Shown: piece after piece, positions 48,829 through 56,995 of the stretch
How positions within the stretch are numbered: position 1 is the first letter of the stretch
Layout: each line of letters starts with the position of its first letter
Source of the DNA: CAWJFP01 sp963842155
GTDB lineage: Bacteria > Pseudomonadota > Alphaproteobacteria > JACZXZ01
Assembly (NCBI GenBank): GCA_963842155.1
Contig: CAWJFP010000038.1
Span: 177,134-241,133 of the forward strand
Reading direction: 5' to 3'
Length of the DNA: 64,000 bases
Made by a program: the position numbers and the translations under genes
The notes under the pieces: model-generated
The model's database searches: none
What the model was told of the DNA's origin: nothing
What the model saw: the letters and a program-made list of their open reading frames with translations, nothing else

Positions 48829-50684
48829 GAAGCCGCCGTGCCCGGTTCGTCGACGATCTCCGCGTCGACGACCTCGTCGTCGGACGGGCCGCTCGAGCTG
48901 CTGGAGCTCGATCCGTCGCCACCGGCGCCGCCTGCGGCTTGCTGCTGTGCCGCCTGCTCGTACAGCCGCTGGCCCAGGGCCTGGGAAGCTGTACGGAGCG
49001 AATCGGTGTCGCGCCGGATCCTGTCCACATCGGTCCCGGCGAGGGACTCGCGGAGGCTCCTCAGGGCGCTTTCGACGCGCTCGCGCTCATCCGCCGGGAC
49101 CTTGTCGCCCTGGTCACTCAGGAGCTTGTCGGTCTGGTAGACGAGCGCATCCGCGTTGTTGCGGGTCTCGGCCTCTTCCTTGCGCTTGCGGTCGTCAGCT
49201 GCGTGCTGCTCCGCGTCGCGGACCATGCGCTCGATGTCCTCCTTCGGGAGCGACGTCTGGCCTGTGATCGTTATCGACTGCTCCTTTTGGGTGGCGAGGT
49301 CCTTGGCCGAGACGTGGACGATCCCGTTCGCGTCGATGTCGAACGCGACCTCGATCTGTGGCACGCCTCTTGGCGCCGGCGGCAGGTCCACGAGCTGGAA
49401 CTTGCCGAGCGTCTTGTTGTACATCGCCATGTCGCGCTCGCCCTGTAGGACGTGGATCTCGACCGAAGGCTGGTTGTCGTCGGCCGTGGTGAAGATCTCG
49501 GAGCGCTTGGTGGGGATGGTCGTGTTGCGCTCGATGAGGCGGTGGGTGATCCCGCCCTTGGTCTCGATCCCGAGACTGAGGGGGGTGACGTCGAGCAACA
49601 GGATGTCCTTCACTTCGCCCTTGAGAACACCGGCCTGGATCGCGGCACCGACGGCGACCACCTCGTCAGGGTTCACTCCCTTGTGAGGCTCCTTGCCCGC
49701 GAGCTGCTCAACAAGGTCGTATATGGCGGGCATGCGCGTTGCCCCGCCGACCAGCACCACATGGTCGATCTCGCTGACTGTCATGCCTGCATCCTTGACG
49801 GCCTGCTCGAAGGGTCCCTGGCAGGCCTCGACGAGGTCAGCCGTCAGCTCCTGGAACTTCGACCTCGTGAGCTTGAGGTCTAGGTGCTTCGGTCCCTCGT
49901 TCGTCGCGGTGATGAAGGGGAGGTTGATGGTCGTCTCCTGTACCGCTGACAACTCGATCTTGGCCTTCTCAGCGGCCTCCTTGAGGCGCTGCAGGGCCAT
50001 CTTGTCGTTGGAGAGGTCGACACCCTCGGTGTCCTTGAACGTCTTGACGAGCCAGTCGATGACGCGCTGGTCCCAGTCGTCCCCACCCAGGTGAGTGTTG
50101 CCGTGGGTCGCCTTAACTTCGAAGACGCCCTCGCCGATCTCGAGCACCGAAACATCGAACGTGCCTCCGCCGAGGTCGAATACCAGAACCGTCTGGTCAG
50201 CCCGCTCCTTGTCGAGGCCATAGGCGAGCGCGGCCGCCGTCGGCTCGTTGATGATGCGGAGTACCTCGAGTCCGGCGATCTGACCAGCTTCCTTGGTCGC
50301 CGTGCGCTGGGCATCGTCGAAGTATGCGGGAACCGTGATCACAGCCTGGGTGACACTGTCGCCCAGGAACGCCTCGGCATCCCGCTTCAGCTTCTGCAGG
50401 ATCCTGGCGGAGATCTCCTGTGCCGTGTAGTGCTTGCCGTCGATGTCGATCGTCCAGCTCGTTCCCATGTGCCGCTTCACCGAGCGGATCGTCCGCTCCG
50501 GGTTCGTGATCGCCTGTCGCTTTGCGACTTCGCCGACCAGCACCTCGCCAGACTTGGCAAAACCAACGATTGATGGCGTTGTTCGTCCACCCTCCGCGTT
50601 CGGGATCACCGTGGGCTCGCCCGCCTCGAGGAACGCGACCACCGAGTTCGTCGTACCGAGGTCGATTCCGACGGCCTTGGACAT
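48825..50684 (-). CDS. dnaK: Chaperone DnaK (Hsp70)
   Basis: Intact, 619 residues. AVGIDLGTTNSVVAFLEAGE, RIINEPTAAALAYGLDKERA, VLVFDLGGGTFDVSVLEIGE and DHVVLVGGATRMPAIYDLVE are the actin-like ATPase loops. The interdomain linker DILLLDVTPLSLGIETKGG leads to the substrate domain and lid. The C-terminus is Gly/Ser-rich and ends in acidic EIVDEPG. It is first gene of the dnaK-grpE-dnaJ-hspR-clpB operon, read from the promoter at 50748-50779. Confidence 0.97.
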   Translation of the reverse strand: MSKAVGIDLGTTNSVVAFLEAGEPTVIPNAEGGRTTPSIVGFAKSGEVLVGEVAKRQAITNPERTIRSVKRHMGTSWTIDIDGKHYTAQEISARILQKLKRDAEAFLGDSVTQAVITVPAYFDDAQRTATKEAGQIAGLEVLRIINEPTAAALAYGLDKERADQTVLVFDLGGGTFDVSVLEIGEGVFEVKATHGNTHLGGDDWDQRVIDWLVKTFKDTEGVDLSNDKMALQRLKEAAEKAKIELSAVQETTINLPFITATNEGPKHLDLKLTRSKFQELTADLVEACQGPFEQAVKDAGMTVSEIDHVVLVGGATRMPAIYDLVEQLAGKEPHKGVNPDEVVAVGAAIQAGVLKGEVKDILLLDVTPLSLGIETKGGITHRLIERNTTIPTKRSEIFTTADDNQPSVEIHVLQGERDMAMYNKTLGKFQLVDLPPAPRGVPQIEVAFDIDANGIVHVSAKDLATQKEQSITITGQTSLPKEDIERMVRDAEQHAADDRKRKEEAETRNNADALVYQTDKLLSDQGDKVPADERERVESALRSLRESLAGTDVDRIRRDTDSLRTASQALGQRLYEQAAQQQAAGGAGGDGSSSSSSSGPSDDEVVDAEIVDEPGTAAS

Positions 50685-50747
50685 TTCTGAATGCCTCCAC
50701 TCCTAGGGGCGCCCAGGCGGCACCCGCACGTCTTTCGTACAGGAGCC

Positions 50748-50779
50748 AGTATAGCAAACTTGAGCGGAGGATTGTCAAG
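50748..50779 (-). promoter_or_regulatory. dnaK promoter with overlapping HspR operator (HAIR)
   Basis: On the plus strand 50759-50779 reads CTTGAGC-GGAGGAT-TGTCAAG, an imperfect match to the HAIR consensus CTTGAGT-N7-ACTCAAG with the correct 7-bp spacer. On the minus strand the same site contains TTGACA (50778-50773), a perfect -35, with TATACT (50753-50748) 19 bp later as -10. HspR binding would block the -35. The transcript would start about 55-60 bases before the dnaK ATG. Confidence 0.75.
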
Positions 50780-50826
50780 ATCAAATCAAGCGGGTGCGGT
50801 GGTTGAGACACTCACCCACCCGACAT

Positions 50827-51903
50827 TCAGCTCCCGGGCAGGGTAATGCGCAGAAGTCGTCCTGATGCCGTGGTCACCCACAGCGCTCCGGGGGCCCCCG
50901 TGACGAGACTCTCGGATTCCCGGATCGAGCGAAAAGCTCGAACCCGCTGGCCGGGTTCTATGCGGAACACGAGACCTCGTGCGAGGTCCGCGGCGTACAG
51001 AGCGCCGTCGTCATAGACGATCGAATCGTCGGCCCCGGCGATACGCCATTGGCCCACCGTCCGAAGACCTCGCGGCTCGACTGCGGTGACGACGCTAGCG
51101 TCGTTCCCGCCGGCATCGTCGAGCGTTGAGCCGTATGCCCAGATCAATCCGCCCCCGGCGGCAAGAGCGCTGACATCGACTGCTTGAGCAGTTGACGAAA
51201 CGGGATCGATGGCGAGCTGATGCCCGCCTGGGCCGATAACGCCCAGGCCCGCCAGGTTCTCGGCGACCCAGGTTCCATCGCGTCCCGCGATCATGTTGGC
51301 TTGCTCGCCTGGAGATCGCACCATCGCCTCGGTCCGCAATGTCCGTGGGTCGATCTCCGCGATCTGACCGCGAGCCGTCGAAACCCAGACTGCCCCGCCT
51401 CCGACGCTGATGCTGGCTGGGAGGAAGCGACGATCGTTGCGAATGACCGGCCTGGGCAGCACGAGGTGGATCGTCGCTGTGGTTCGTCCGCTTCGCGGGT
51501 CCAATCGTGTCACGCTGCTCGTATTGAAGTGGGCCAGCCACACGACTCCAGCGCCGACGGCGAGCGCCTGTGGGTCTACAACGGGAAACTGTTTGATGAC
51601 ACGGTCGCTGCGGGTCGAGATCACGGAGAGCTCTCCAAAGCTCAACTGGGCGCCCGAACATCTCAACGTGCAGCTAAGGACCCAGATCGCCTCCCGGGTG
51701 GCGACGACATCGACCGGACTGCCACCGAGTCGCAGATCGGCGGTGAGCCGCGGGGTCGATGGCGGCGGCGATGCCGGAGCTCGGTGAGCCGGGTCGAAGC
51801 CGCGCCACGCCCACCCGAGTACGGCCAGTGCTAGAGCTGACGCCAGCGCGATTCGCGAGCGGCGCTGACGCTGGCGGTGGCGAGCGTCTCTGATGACGGC
51901 CAT
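50827..51903 (-). CDS. Membrane-anchored beta-propeller (YncE/NHL-like) protein
   Basis: Intact, 358 residues. ATG 51903 precedes a basic stretch and one helix (RIALASALALAVLGWAWRGF), then an outer domain of repeating blades: GSPVDVVATREAIWVLSCTL, DPQALAVGAGVVWLAHFNTS, PASISVGGGAVWVSTARGQI, VSALAAGGGLIWAYGS, GAPGALWVTTASGRLLRITL. These match seven-bladed YncE-type propellers. The partner or substrate is unknown. It lies downstream of the GntR gene on the same strand, with 145 bp between them. In-frame codons upstream to 52077 are not protein-like. Confidence 0.75.
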   Translation of the reverse strand: MAVIRDARHRQRQRRSRIALASALALAVLGWAWRGFDPAHRAPASPPPSTPRLTADLRLGGSPVDVVATREAIWVLSCTLRCSGAQLSFGELSVISTRSDRVIKQFPVVDPQALAVGAGVVWLAHFNTSSVTRLDPRSGRTTATIHLVLPRPVIRNDRRFLPASISVGGGAVWVSTARGQIAEIDPRTLRTEAMVRSPGEQANMIAGRDGTWVAENLAGLGVIGPGGHQLAIDPVSSTAQAVDVSALAAGGGLIWAYGSTLDDAGGNDASVVTAVEPRGLRTVGQWRIAGADDSIVYDDGALYAADLARGLVFRIEPGQRVRAFRSIRESESLVTGAPGALWVTTASGRLLRITLPGS

Positions 51904-52048
51904 GTGGGACGAATTCTGCCGCCGGCCCCGGATGCCGATACCTGTCCCGACCACTGCCACCATAACGCTATTGTAACTAGCATCATTACGGAGGTCAATA
52001 TCGGCCGGAGCCGGGGCGAAGCCGGCGCCCACGTTGAATCCTCGCGGC

Positions 52049-52480
52049 TCAGCCTGGCAATCGCTGGAGCATCTCAATCAGTTCGTCACGGCGGTAGCCG
52101 TTGCGGCGCGCGAGCTCGATGAGCTCGTGCATCTTGTCGACAAGGACACTGCGCTCCGGTGTGCCCGAGACACGGATGGCACGTCCGCGGCCGATCTCGA
52201 GCAGCCCTTCGTCACGCAGGACGCGCAGTGCCCGCAGCACGGTGTTGGTGTTCACTCCGAGTACAGCCGCGAGGTCCTTGGCCTGTGGTATTCGCTCGCC
52301 CGGACGTGCCTCGCCGTCGGCGATGGCACGTCTGAGCTCAGCGGCGACTTGCTCGTGCAGGTAGGTCGACTCGGCACGGTCGACGGCGGAGAAGGCCAGT
52401 ACTGCGGCGCCGGCGGACCGGGCAGTCGGGCCACGTCCTTGCGCAACGTCGACCTTCGATGTGTTCGGCGTCTTCGGCAT
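52049..52480 (-). CDS. Short GntR-family transcriptional regulator
   Basis: Intact, 143 residues. The winged helix TYLHEQVAAELRRAIADGEA, RPGERIPQAKDLAAVLGVNT, NTVLRALRVLRDEGLLEIGR is a GntR DNA-binding domain. Only about 40 residues follow (ERSVLVDKMHELIELARRNG), too short for an FCD or UTRA ligand domain and typical of the YtrA branch. YtrA regulators usually control adjacent membrane genes, so the propeller gene downstream is a candidate target. Confidence 0.85.
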   Translation of the reverse strand: MPKTPNTSKVDVAQGRGPTARSAGAAVLAFSAVDRAESTYLHEQVAAELRRAIADGEARPGERIPQAKDLAAVLGVNTNTVLRALRVLRDEGLLEIGRGRAIRVSGTPERSVLVDKMHELIELARRNGYRRDELIEMLQRLPG

Positions 52481-52611
52481 GACGACAACCAGGCTAGCGT
52501 CTGTGGCGTTGCGGAGGTGGCCGCCACAGAGTCAGTCGGTGCGCCGGGGTGCGGGGTCGGCTCGGGGCGGGGGCCCCGTGGCCTATCCGACCGCCGGGTA
52601 GCCTCGCGCCT

Positions 52612-53358
52612 ATGCCGACTCTCGTCGTCCTCCGCCACGGCGAGAGTACCTGGAACGCCGAGAACCGCTTCACCGGCTGGACCGACGTCGACCTGAGCCC
52701 CGCGGGCGAAGCCGAGGCGCGCTGGGCGGGCCGGCTGCTGGCCGAGGAGGCCGGGCTCGAGCTCGGCACCGTCCACACCTCGGTGCTGGTGCGCGCCGTC
52801 CGAACGGCGAACCGGGCTCTCGACGAGATCGGCCGCTCTTACCTGCCCGTCCGCCGGACCTGGCGTTTGAACGAGCGTCACTACGGCGCGCTGCAGGGGA
52901 TGAACAAGAAGGAGATGGCTGCGAGTTACGGGCCGCAACAGCTCAAGGCGTGGCGACGGGGCTACGCGACGCCACCACCGCCAGTCGAACCCGGTGACCC
53001 GAGGCATCCCGTGAACGACTCCCGCTACCGGGACGTGCCTCCGAGCGCGCTGCCCGCGTCGGAATGCCTGGCCGACGTCGTTCGCCGCGTCGTTCCCTAC
53101 TGGGAGGATGTCCTCGGGCCGGAGCTGATCGCCGGCGTGACACCGTTCGTCGTAGCGCACGGCAACAGCATCCGGGCGCTGACTATGTTCCTGGAGCAGA
53201 TCTCAGAGCAGGACATCGTTGGCCTGGAGATCCCGACCGGTTGGCCAAGGGTGATCTCGCTCGACGGCCGGCTCAAGTTCGTCGAGGGCCGCTACCTCGG
53301 CGACCCGGTGGCCATCAGGGAGGCCGCCGAGGCGGTCGCGCGCCAGGCCGGGCCCTAG
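52612..53358 (+). CDS. gpmA: 2,3-bisphosphoglycerate-dependent phosphoglycerate mutase
   Basis: Intact, 248 residues. The phosphohistidine motif LVVLRHGESTWNAENRFTGW, ERHYGALQGMNKKEMAASYG, NDSRYRDVPPSALPASECLA and the second His in PFVVAHGNSIRALTMFLEQ define GpmA. It interconverts 3-PGA and 2-PGA in glycolysis. ATG 52612 lies right before the first strand. It is divergent from the GntR gene. Confidence 0.95.
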   Translation: MPTLVVLRHGESTWNAENRFTGWTDVDLSPAGEAEARWAGRLLAEEAGLELGTVHTSVLVRAVRTANRALDEIGRSYLPVRRTWRLNERHYGALQGMNKKEMAASYGPQQLKAWRRGYATPPPPVEPGDPRHPVNDSRYRDVPPSALPASECLADVVRRVVPYWEDVLGPELIAGVTPFVVAHGNSIRALTMFLEQISEQDIVGLEIPTGWPRVISLDGRLKFVEGRYLGDPVAIREAAEAVARQAGP

Positions 53359-53437
53359 CTGCCGGCACGGCCCGCGCCCGGGTGACGCGGCGCGAGGCGT
53401 CTGGGACTTCCCGCTATGGCCCGTATACGCTGCGGTC

Positions 53438-53878
53438 ATGGGTCGCGCCCGCGCATCGGAATCAGTCGAGCTCAGCGACGTGTGGCTGTTCAGCGGGTGC
53501 TCGAAGGGGGAGCAAAAGTCGATCGCGCGCAAGGCCAAGCGGGAGAACGTGCCGGCTGGCGCGACCGTCGTTCACGAGGGAGACCTCGGAAGGACGTTTT
53601 ATTTCATCGTGGACGGCAACGCGACGATCCTGCGTAATGGCCGGAAGGTCGCCGACCTCGGTCCCGGCAAGTACTTCGGTGAGCTTTCACTGCTTGATCA
53701 GCTGCCGCGCAATGCGACCGTCAAGGCAGTGACCGATATGACCCTGCTCTCCATCGACCAGCGCGACTTCGAGGCGATCCTGACCGAGTCGCCGACAACG
53801 ATCAAAAAGCTCCTCGTGGCCACGGCGTCGCGCCTGAGGCTCGCCGACTCCAGACCGACTGCCGCGATCGTGCACTGA
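53438..53878 (+). CDS. Single-domain cyclic-nucleotide-binding (cNMP) protein
   Basis: Intact, 146 residues. WLFSGCSKGEQKSIARKAKR, ENVPAGATVVHEGDLGRTFY, FIVDGNATILRNGRKVADLG, GKYFGELSLLDQLPRNATVK is a complete cNMP fold including the phosphate-binding cassette GELSLLDQLPRNATV. There is no helix-turn-helix, so it is not a Crp regulator by itself. It probably acts as a stand-alone cAMP sensor or structural homologue; the target is unknown. Confidence 0.88.
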   Translation: MGRARASESVELSDVWLFSGCSKGEQKSIARKAKRENVPAGATVVHEGDLGRTFYFIVDGNATILRNGRKVADLGPGKYFGELSLLDQLPRNATVKAVTDMTLLSIDQRDFEAILTESPTTIKKLLVATASRLRLADSRPTAAIVH

Positions 53879-53931
53879 ACCGAGATCGTGCACTGAATGG
53901 AGCGCCGAGGCTGCCAGCCGCATCCTCGGCG

Positions 53932-55941
53932 TCAAGGGCTGTCGGGGTGCCCGCTGGCCACTTCCATCGAACGCTCGAGCAGCTGGGCAACGTCGAGGAC
54001 CTTGACCTCGTCGTCGCGGCCACGCTCCTTTACGGCGTCGTCCAGCATGATCAGGCAGTACGGGCACGCCGTCGACACGACGTCGGCGCCAGTGCCGAGC
54101 GCCTCGTCGGTGCGCTCGAGGTTGATGCGCTTGCCCTGCCTCTCCTCGAGCCACATCCGGGCTCCTCCCGCCCCGCAGCAGAAGGCCCGGTCGCGACAGC
54201 GTCCCATCTCCACCGAGGTGACTCCGGGCACCGACTCGATGATCGAGCGCGGCGGGCCGTAGATATGACTGTGGCGGCCGAGATAGCAGGGGTCGTGATA
54301 GGTGACCTTGGCCTCCAAGCGGTTCGGATGCAGCCGCCCGTCGGCCACGAGGCGCCCGAGCAGCTGCGAATGGTGGATGACCTCGAAGTTCCCGCCGAGC
54401 GACGGGTACTCCTTCCCCAGGGAGTTGAAGCAATGGGGGCACGAGACGACGACCTTCTTCACGCCGGCGGTCTTCAGAGTCTCGATGTTCTGTTGGGCCT
54501 GCATCTGGAACAGGTACTCGTTGCCGAGTCGGCGAACAGGGTCGCCGGTGCAGGACTCAGCCGGTCCCAGGATCGCAAAGCTCACCCCTGCCTGATGAAA
54601 GAGGCGGGCGATCGACTGTGTCGTCTTGCGGGCACGCTCGTCGAGGGCGCCGGCGCATCCGACCCAGAAGAGGTACTCGACGTCCTCGGGGATTGTGGTC
54701 TCGACAACCGGGATCTCGAAGTCGAGACTCTCTGTCCACTCGAGCCGTTTGGCTGCCCCGAGTCCCCACGGGTCGCCTCGGTTCTCGACGTTGCGCAGCA
54801 TCGTGCCGGCCTCCGAGGGGAAGCGGGATTCGATCAGGACCTCATAGCGCCGCATGTCGATGATGGCGTCGACGTGCTCGATGTCGACCGGGCACTGCTC
54901 GACGCATGCTCCGCAGGTCGTGCAGGCCCATAGGACGTCCTCGGCGATCACCTCGGGCACGAGCGCCTTGTGGGCGCCGCGGAACAGCTCGTCCCGGAGG
55001 TCCATGATCACGAGCTTGGGGGACAGGGGCTTTCCGGTGTTCCACGCTGGGCACTGGCTCTGGCACCGGCCGCACTCGGTGCAGGTCACCAGGTCCAAGA
55101 GCTGCTTCCACGTGAAGTGCTCGATCCTGCCCGCGCCGAAGATCGTGTCCTCGTCCATCGTCTCGATGTCAATCTCGGGCGTCTTGTCGAGGGCGCCGAG
55201 GCGCGTCGGTTGACGGGAGAAAGCGACGTTAAGCGGCGCCATGAAGATGTGAAGGTGTTTGGAGTAGACGACGAAGACCAGGAACGACACGACGACGACG
55301 ACGTTCAGGTCGACAAAGACCGTCTCCAGTGTCCGATTGGTCGCCACGCCGAGCGGGTGCAGCGCCCGCCCGATGACGTGGGAGGCAAATGCCCACCAAC
55401 CGTAGGGGAAGTCGCCGGTGTTGGTCTGGGCGGCCCTGTACATGAGGAGGGTGATCATCACGAGGGCGATCATTCCGAGCGTGATCCATGCAGCCGTCGT
55501 GTGTGAGCCGTAAAAGCGCGAGGCGCGATCTCTCCGTTTCGGTGACTCGCGAAGCCGGGTGACGGCGAAGACCCCGAGGGCAACGAGCACCGCACACGCG
55601 AAGAAGTCCTCGACAAAGCCGACGAAGGCCGCGTGGCCAATGCCAGGGATGGCGAAGTTCTGCTGGAAGAGCGAGCCGTATGCCTCGATGATCGTGAGGA
55701 TGAGAACCGTGAAGCCCCAGAAGGTGAACGCATGAGCGAGACCAGGGACTCTCCAGCGAAGCAGCCGGCGTTGGCCACCGACCTCGGTCAGCTCTACCTC
55801 CGCCCGCCTGCCCCAGTGACCCAGCCGGTCGGGCGCCGGCTTGCCGGAGGTGACGAGCCGAGAGAGGTACAAGAGGCGGGCGCCGGCGATCCCGAGCGCG
55901 ATCGCCGTGGCCGCCATACCGATCGGGTATCTCGTGAGCAC
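53932..55941 (-). CDS. Membrane Fe-S oxidoreductase, EtfD/HdrD-like (cytochrome-b-like domain, 2x 4Fe-4S, 2x CCG)
   Basis: Intact, 669 residues. About six N-terminal helices form a nitrate-reductase-gamma-like haem b domain (FWGFTVLILTIIEAYGSLFQ, LGMIALVMITLLMYRAAQ). Two ferredoxin motifs follow (CTECGRCQSQCP; CTTCGACVEQCP), then two Cys-rich CCG regions ending with CPHCFNSLG, YHDPCYLGR, FCCGAGG and ACPYC. The layout matches mycobacterial Rv0338c (EtfD), which passes electrons from electron-transfer flavoprotein to menaquinone during fatty-acid oxidation. Heterodisulfide-reductase-like alternatives exist. Confidence 0.88.
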   Translation of the reverse strand: MLTRYPIGMAATAIALGIAGARLLYLSRLVTSGKPAPDRLGHWGRRAEVELTEVGGQRRLLRWRVPGLAHAFTFWGFTVLILTIIEAYGSLFQQNFAIPGIGHAAFVGFVEDFFACAVLVALGVFAVTRLRESPKRRDRASRFYGSHTTAAWITLGMIALVMITLLMYRAAQTNTGDFPYGWWAFASHVIGRALHPLGVATNRTLETVFVDLNVVVVVSFLVFVVYSKHLHIFMAPLNVAFSRQPTRLGALDKTPEIDIETMDEDTIFGAGRIEHFTWKQLLDLVTCTECGRCQSQCPAWNTGKPLSPKLVIMDLRDELFRGAHKALVPEVIAEDVLWACTTCGACVEQCPVDIEHVDAIIDMRRYEVLIESRFPSEAGTMLRNVENRGDPWGLGAAKRLEWTESLDFEIPVVETTIPEDVEYLFWVGCAGALDERARKTTQSIARLFHQAGVSFAILGPAESCTGDPVRRLGNEYLFQMQAQQNIETLKTAGVKKVVVSCPHCFNSLGKEYPSLGGNFEVIHHSQLLGRLVADGRLHPNRLEAKVTYHDPCYLGRHSHIYGPPRSIIESVPGVTSVEMGRCRDRAFCCGAGGARMWLEERQGKRINLERTDEALGTGADVVSTACPYCLIMLDDAVKERGRDDEVKVLDVAQLLERSMEVASGHPDSP

Positions 55942-55957
55942 TTCTCCTCCCCGCTCC

Positions 55958-56533
55958 TCAGGACGGCCGGTCGCGGAAGTTCTCGAAGTAGCGGCTCGGG
56001 GTAGGGCCCCGCTGATGCTGGTACTTGGAGCCGAGGACCGACGAGCCGTAAGGGATCTCGGCAGGAGTCGTCATTCGGAGAAAGCTGATCTGTCCGATCT
56101 TCATGCCTGGATACACGGTGATGGGGAGGTTGGCGACATTGGACAGCTCGAGTGTCAAATAGCCGTCCCACCCCGCGTCCACGAAACCGGCCGTCGAGTG
56201 AATCAAGAGCCCCAGCCTCCCAAGGCTGGACTTGCCCTCGAGGCGGCCGACGAGGTCGTCGGGAAGGCGAACGCGTTCCACCGTCGCACCGAGCACGAAC
56301 TCGCCCGGGTGGAGCATGAGCGCCTCGGGCTCGGGAATCTCGACCAGCTCGGTGAGCTCGGACTGGTCCTTCTTGACGTCGATCGCCCGGAGACTGTGGT
56401 TGCGGAACAGGCGAAAGAAGCTGTCGACGTGCAGGTCGACCGAGGAGGGCTGGATGCAGCCTTCGCCGAGAGGCTCGATGCCGATCCGACCCGAGGCGAG
56501 CTCTTCACGGATCGTCTGGTCGGACAAGATCAT
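55958..56533 (-). CDS. dcd: dCTP deaminase
   Basis: Intact, 191 residues, the standard length. ILSDQTIREELASGRIGIEP, GCIQPSSVDLHVDSFFRLFR, HPGEFVLGATVERVRLPDDL, VGRLEGKSSLGRLGLLIHST and AGFVDAGWDGYLTLELSNVA are Dcd hallmarks, with the catalytic Glu in the HPGEFVLGATVE segment and Ser/Arg in EGKSSLGR. It makes dUTP for thymidylate synthesis; some actinobacterial forms also act as a dUTPase. The longer upstream in-frame reading is antisense to the MerR gene. It lies 16 bp upstream of the EtfD-like gene's start. Confidence 0.95.
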   Translation of the reverse strand: MILSDQTIREELASGRIGIEPLGEGCIQPSSVDLHVDSFFRLFRNHSLRAIDVKKDQSELTELVEIPEPEALMLHPGEFVLGATVERVRLPDDLVGRLEGKSSLGRLGLLIHSTAGFVDAGWDGYLTLELSNVANLPITVYPGMKIGQISFLRMTTPAEIPYGSSVLGSKYQHQRGPTPSRYFENFRDRPS

Positions 56534-56581
56534 GGTCCCGAGCAGGTTAGTCGTCAACGGCGGCCGGGTTCCGGGTAGCAA

Positions 56582-56603
56582 CCTTACCACGCTTGTGGTA
56601 GGG
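56582..56603 (+). promoter_or_regulatory. Palindromic operator directly upstream of merR-ahcY
   Basis: CCTTACCAC-GCTT-GTGGTAGGG is a 9-bp inverted repeat with one mismatch and a 4-base centre. It ends 8 bases before the GTG start at 56612. MerR regulators bind such palindromes between -35 and -10. The very short distance suggests a leaderless or nearly leaderless transcript. Autoregulation by the MerR protein encoded next is likely. Confidence 0.6.
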
Positions 56604-56611
56604 TTTCTGGT

Positions 56612-56995
56612 GTGGCTTCCGACGCGCTGACGATCCACGAGGCCGCCGGCACCACCGGGTGGTCCGCACGGATGCTGCGTTACATCGAGGAGTCCGGTCT
56701 CGTGGCGCCGCGCCGGTCGCCGTCGGGCTACCGCCTCTACGGTCCCGCCGAGTTGCAACGCCTCCGGACGCTCCGCGAGCTCCTCGGGTCGTTCGGCATC
56801 GAGCTGAGCGATGTGGGCTTCGTGCGGCACCTTCGTGACGACCCGCAGCTCAGGGAGGCGCTGGATGCCTGGTTCAGCTTCGAAGCCGTGCGTCCGGTGG
56901 AGGTGCCTGCGGGGGAGTGGTTGCGTTTCGAGCAGCAGAAGCACACACAGCTGCTGGCCGCTGCCGCGGCCGGCCCGAGCAAGGAGATCTCATGA
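56612..56995 (+). CDS. MerR-family regulator linked to ahcY
   Basis: Intact, 127 residues from GTG 56612. LTIHEAAGTTGWSARMLRYI, EESGLVAPRRSPSGYRLYGP and AELQRLRTLRELLGSFGIEL form a MerR DNA-binding domain with wing. A short C-terminal helix without the usual Cys metal sites follows. The stop overlaps the ahcY ATG (ATGA), so the two are translationally coupled. The protein may sense S-adenosylhomocysteine or a related metabolite; that is inference from linkage only. Confidence 0.88.
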   Translation: MASDALTIHEAAGTTGWSARMLRYIEESGLVAPRRSPSGYRLYGPAELQRLRTLRELLGSFGIELSDVGFVRHLRDDPQLREALDAWFSFEAVRPVEVPAGEWLRFEQQKHTQLLAAAAAGPSKEIS

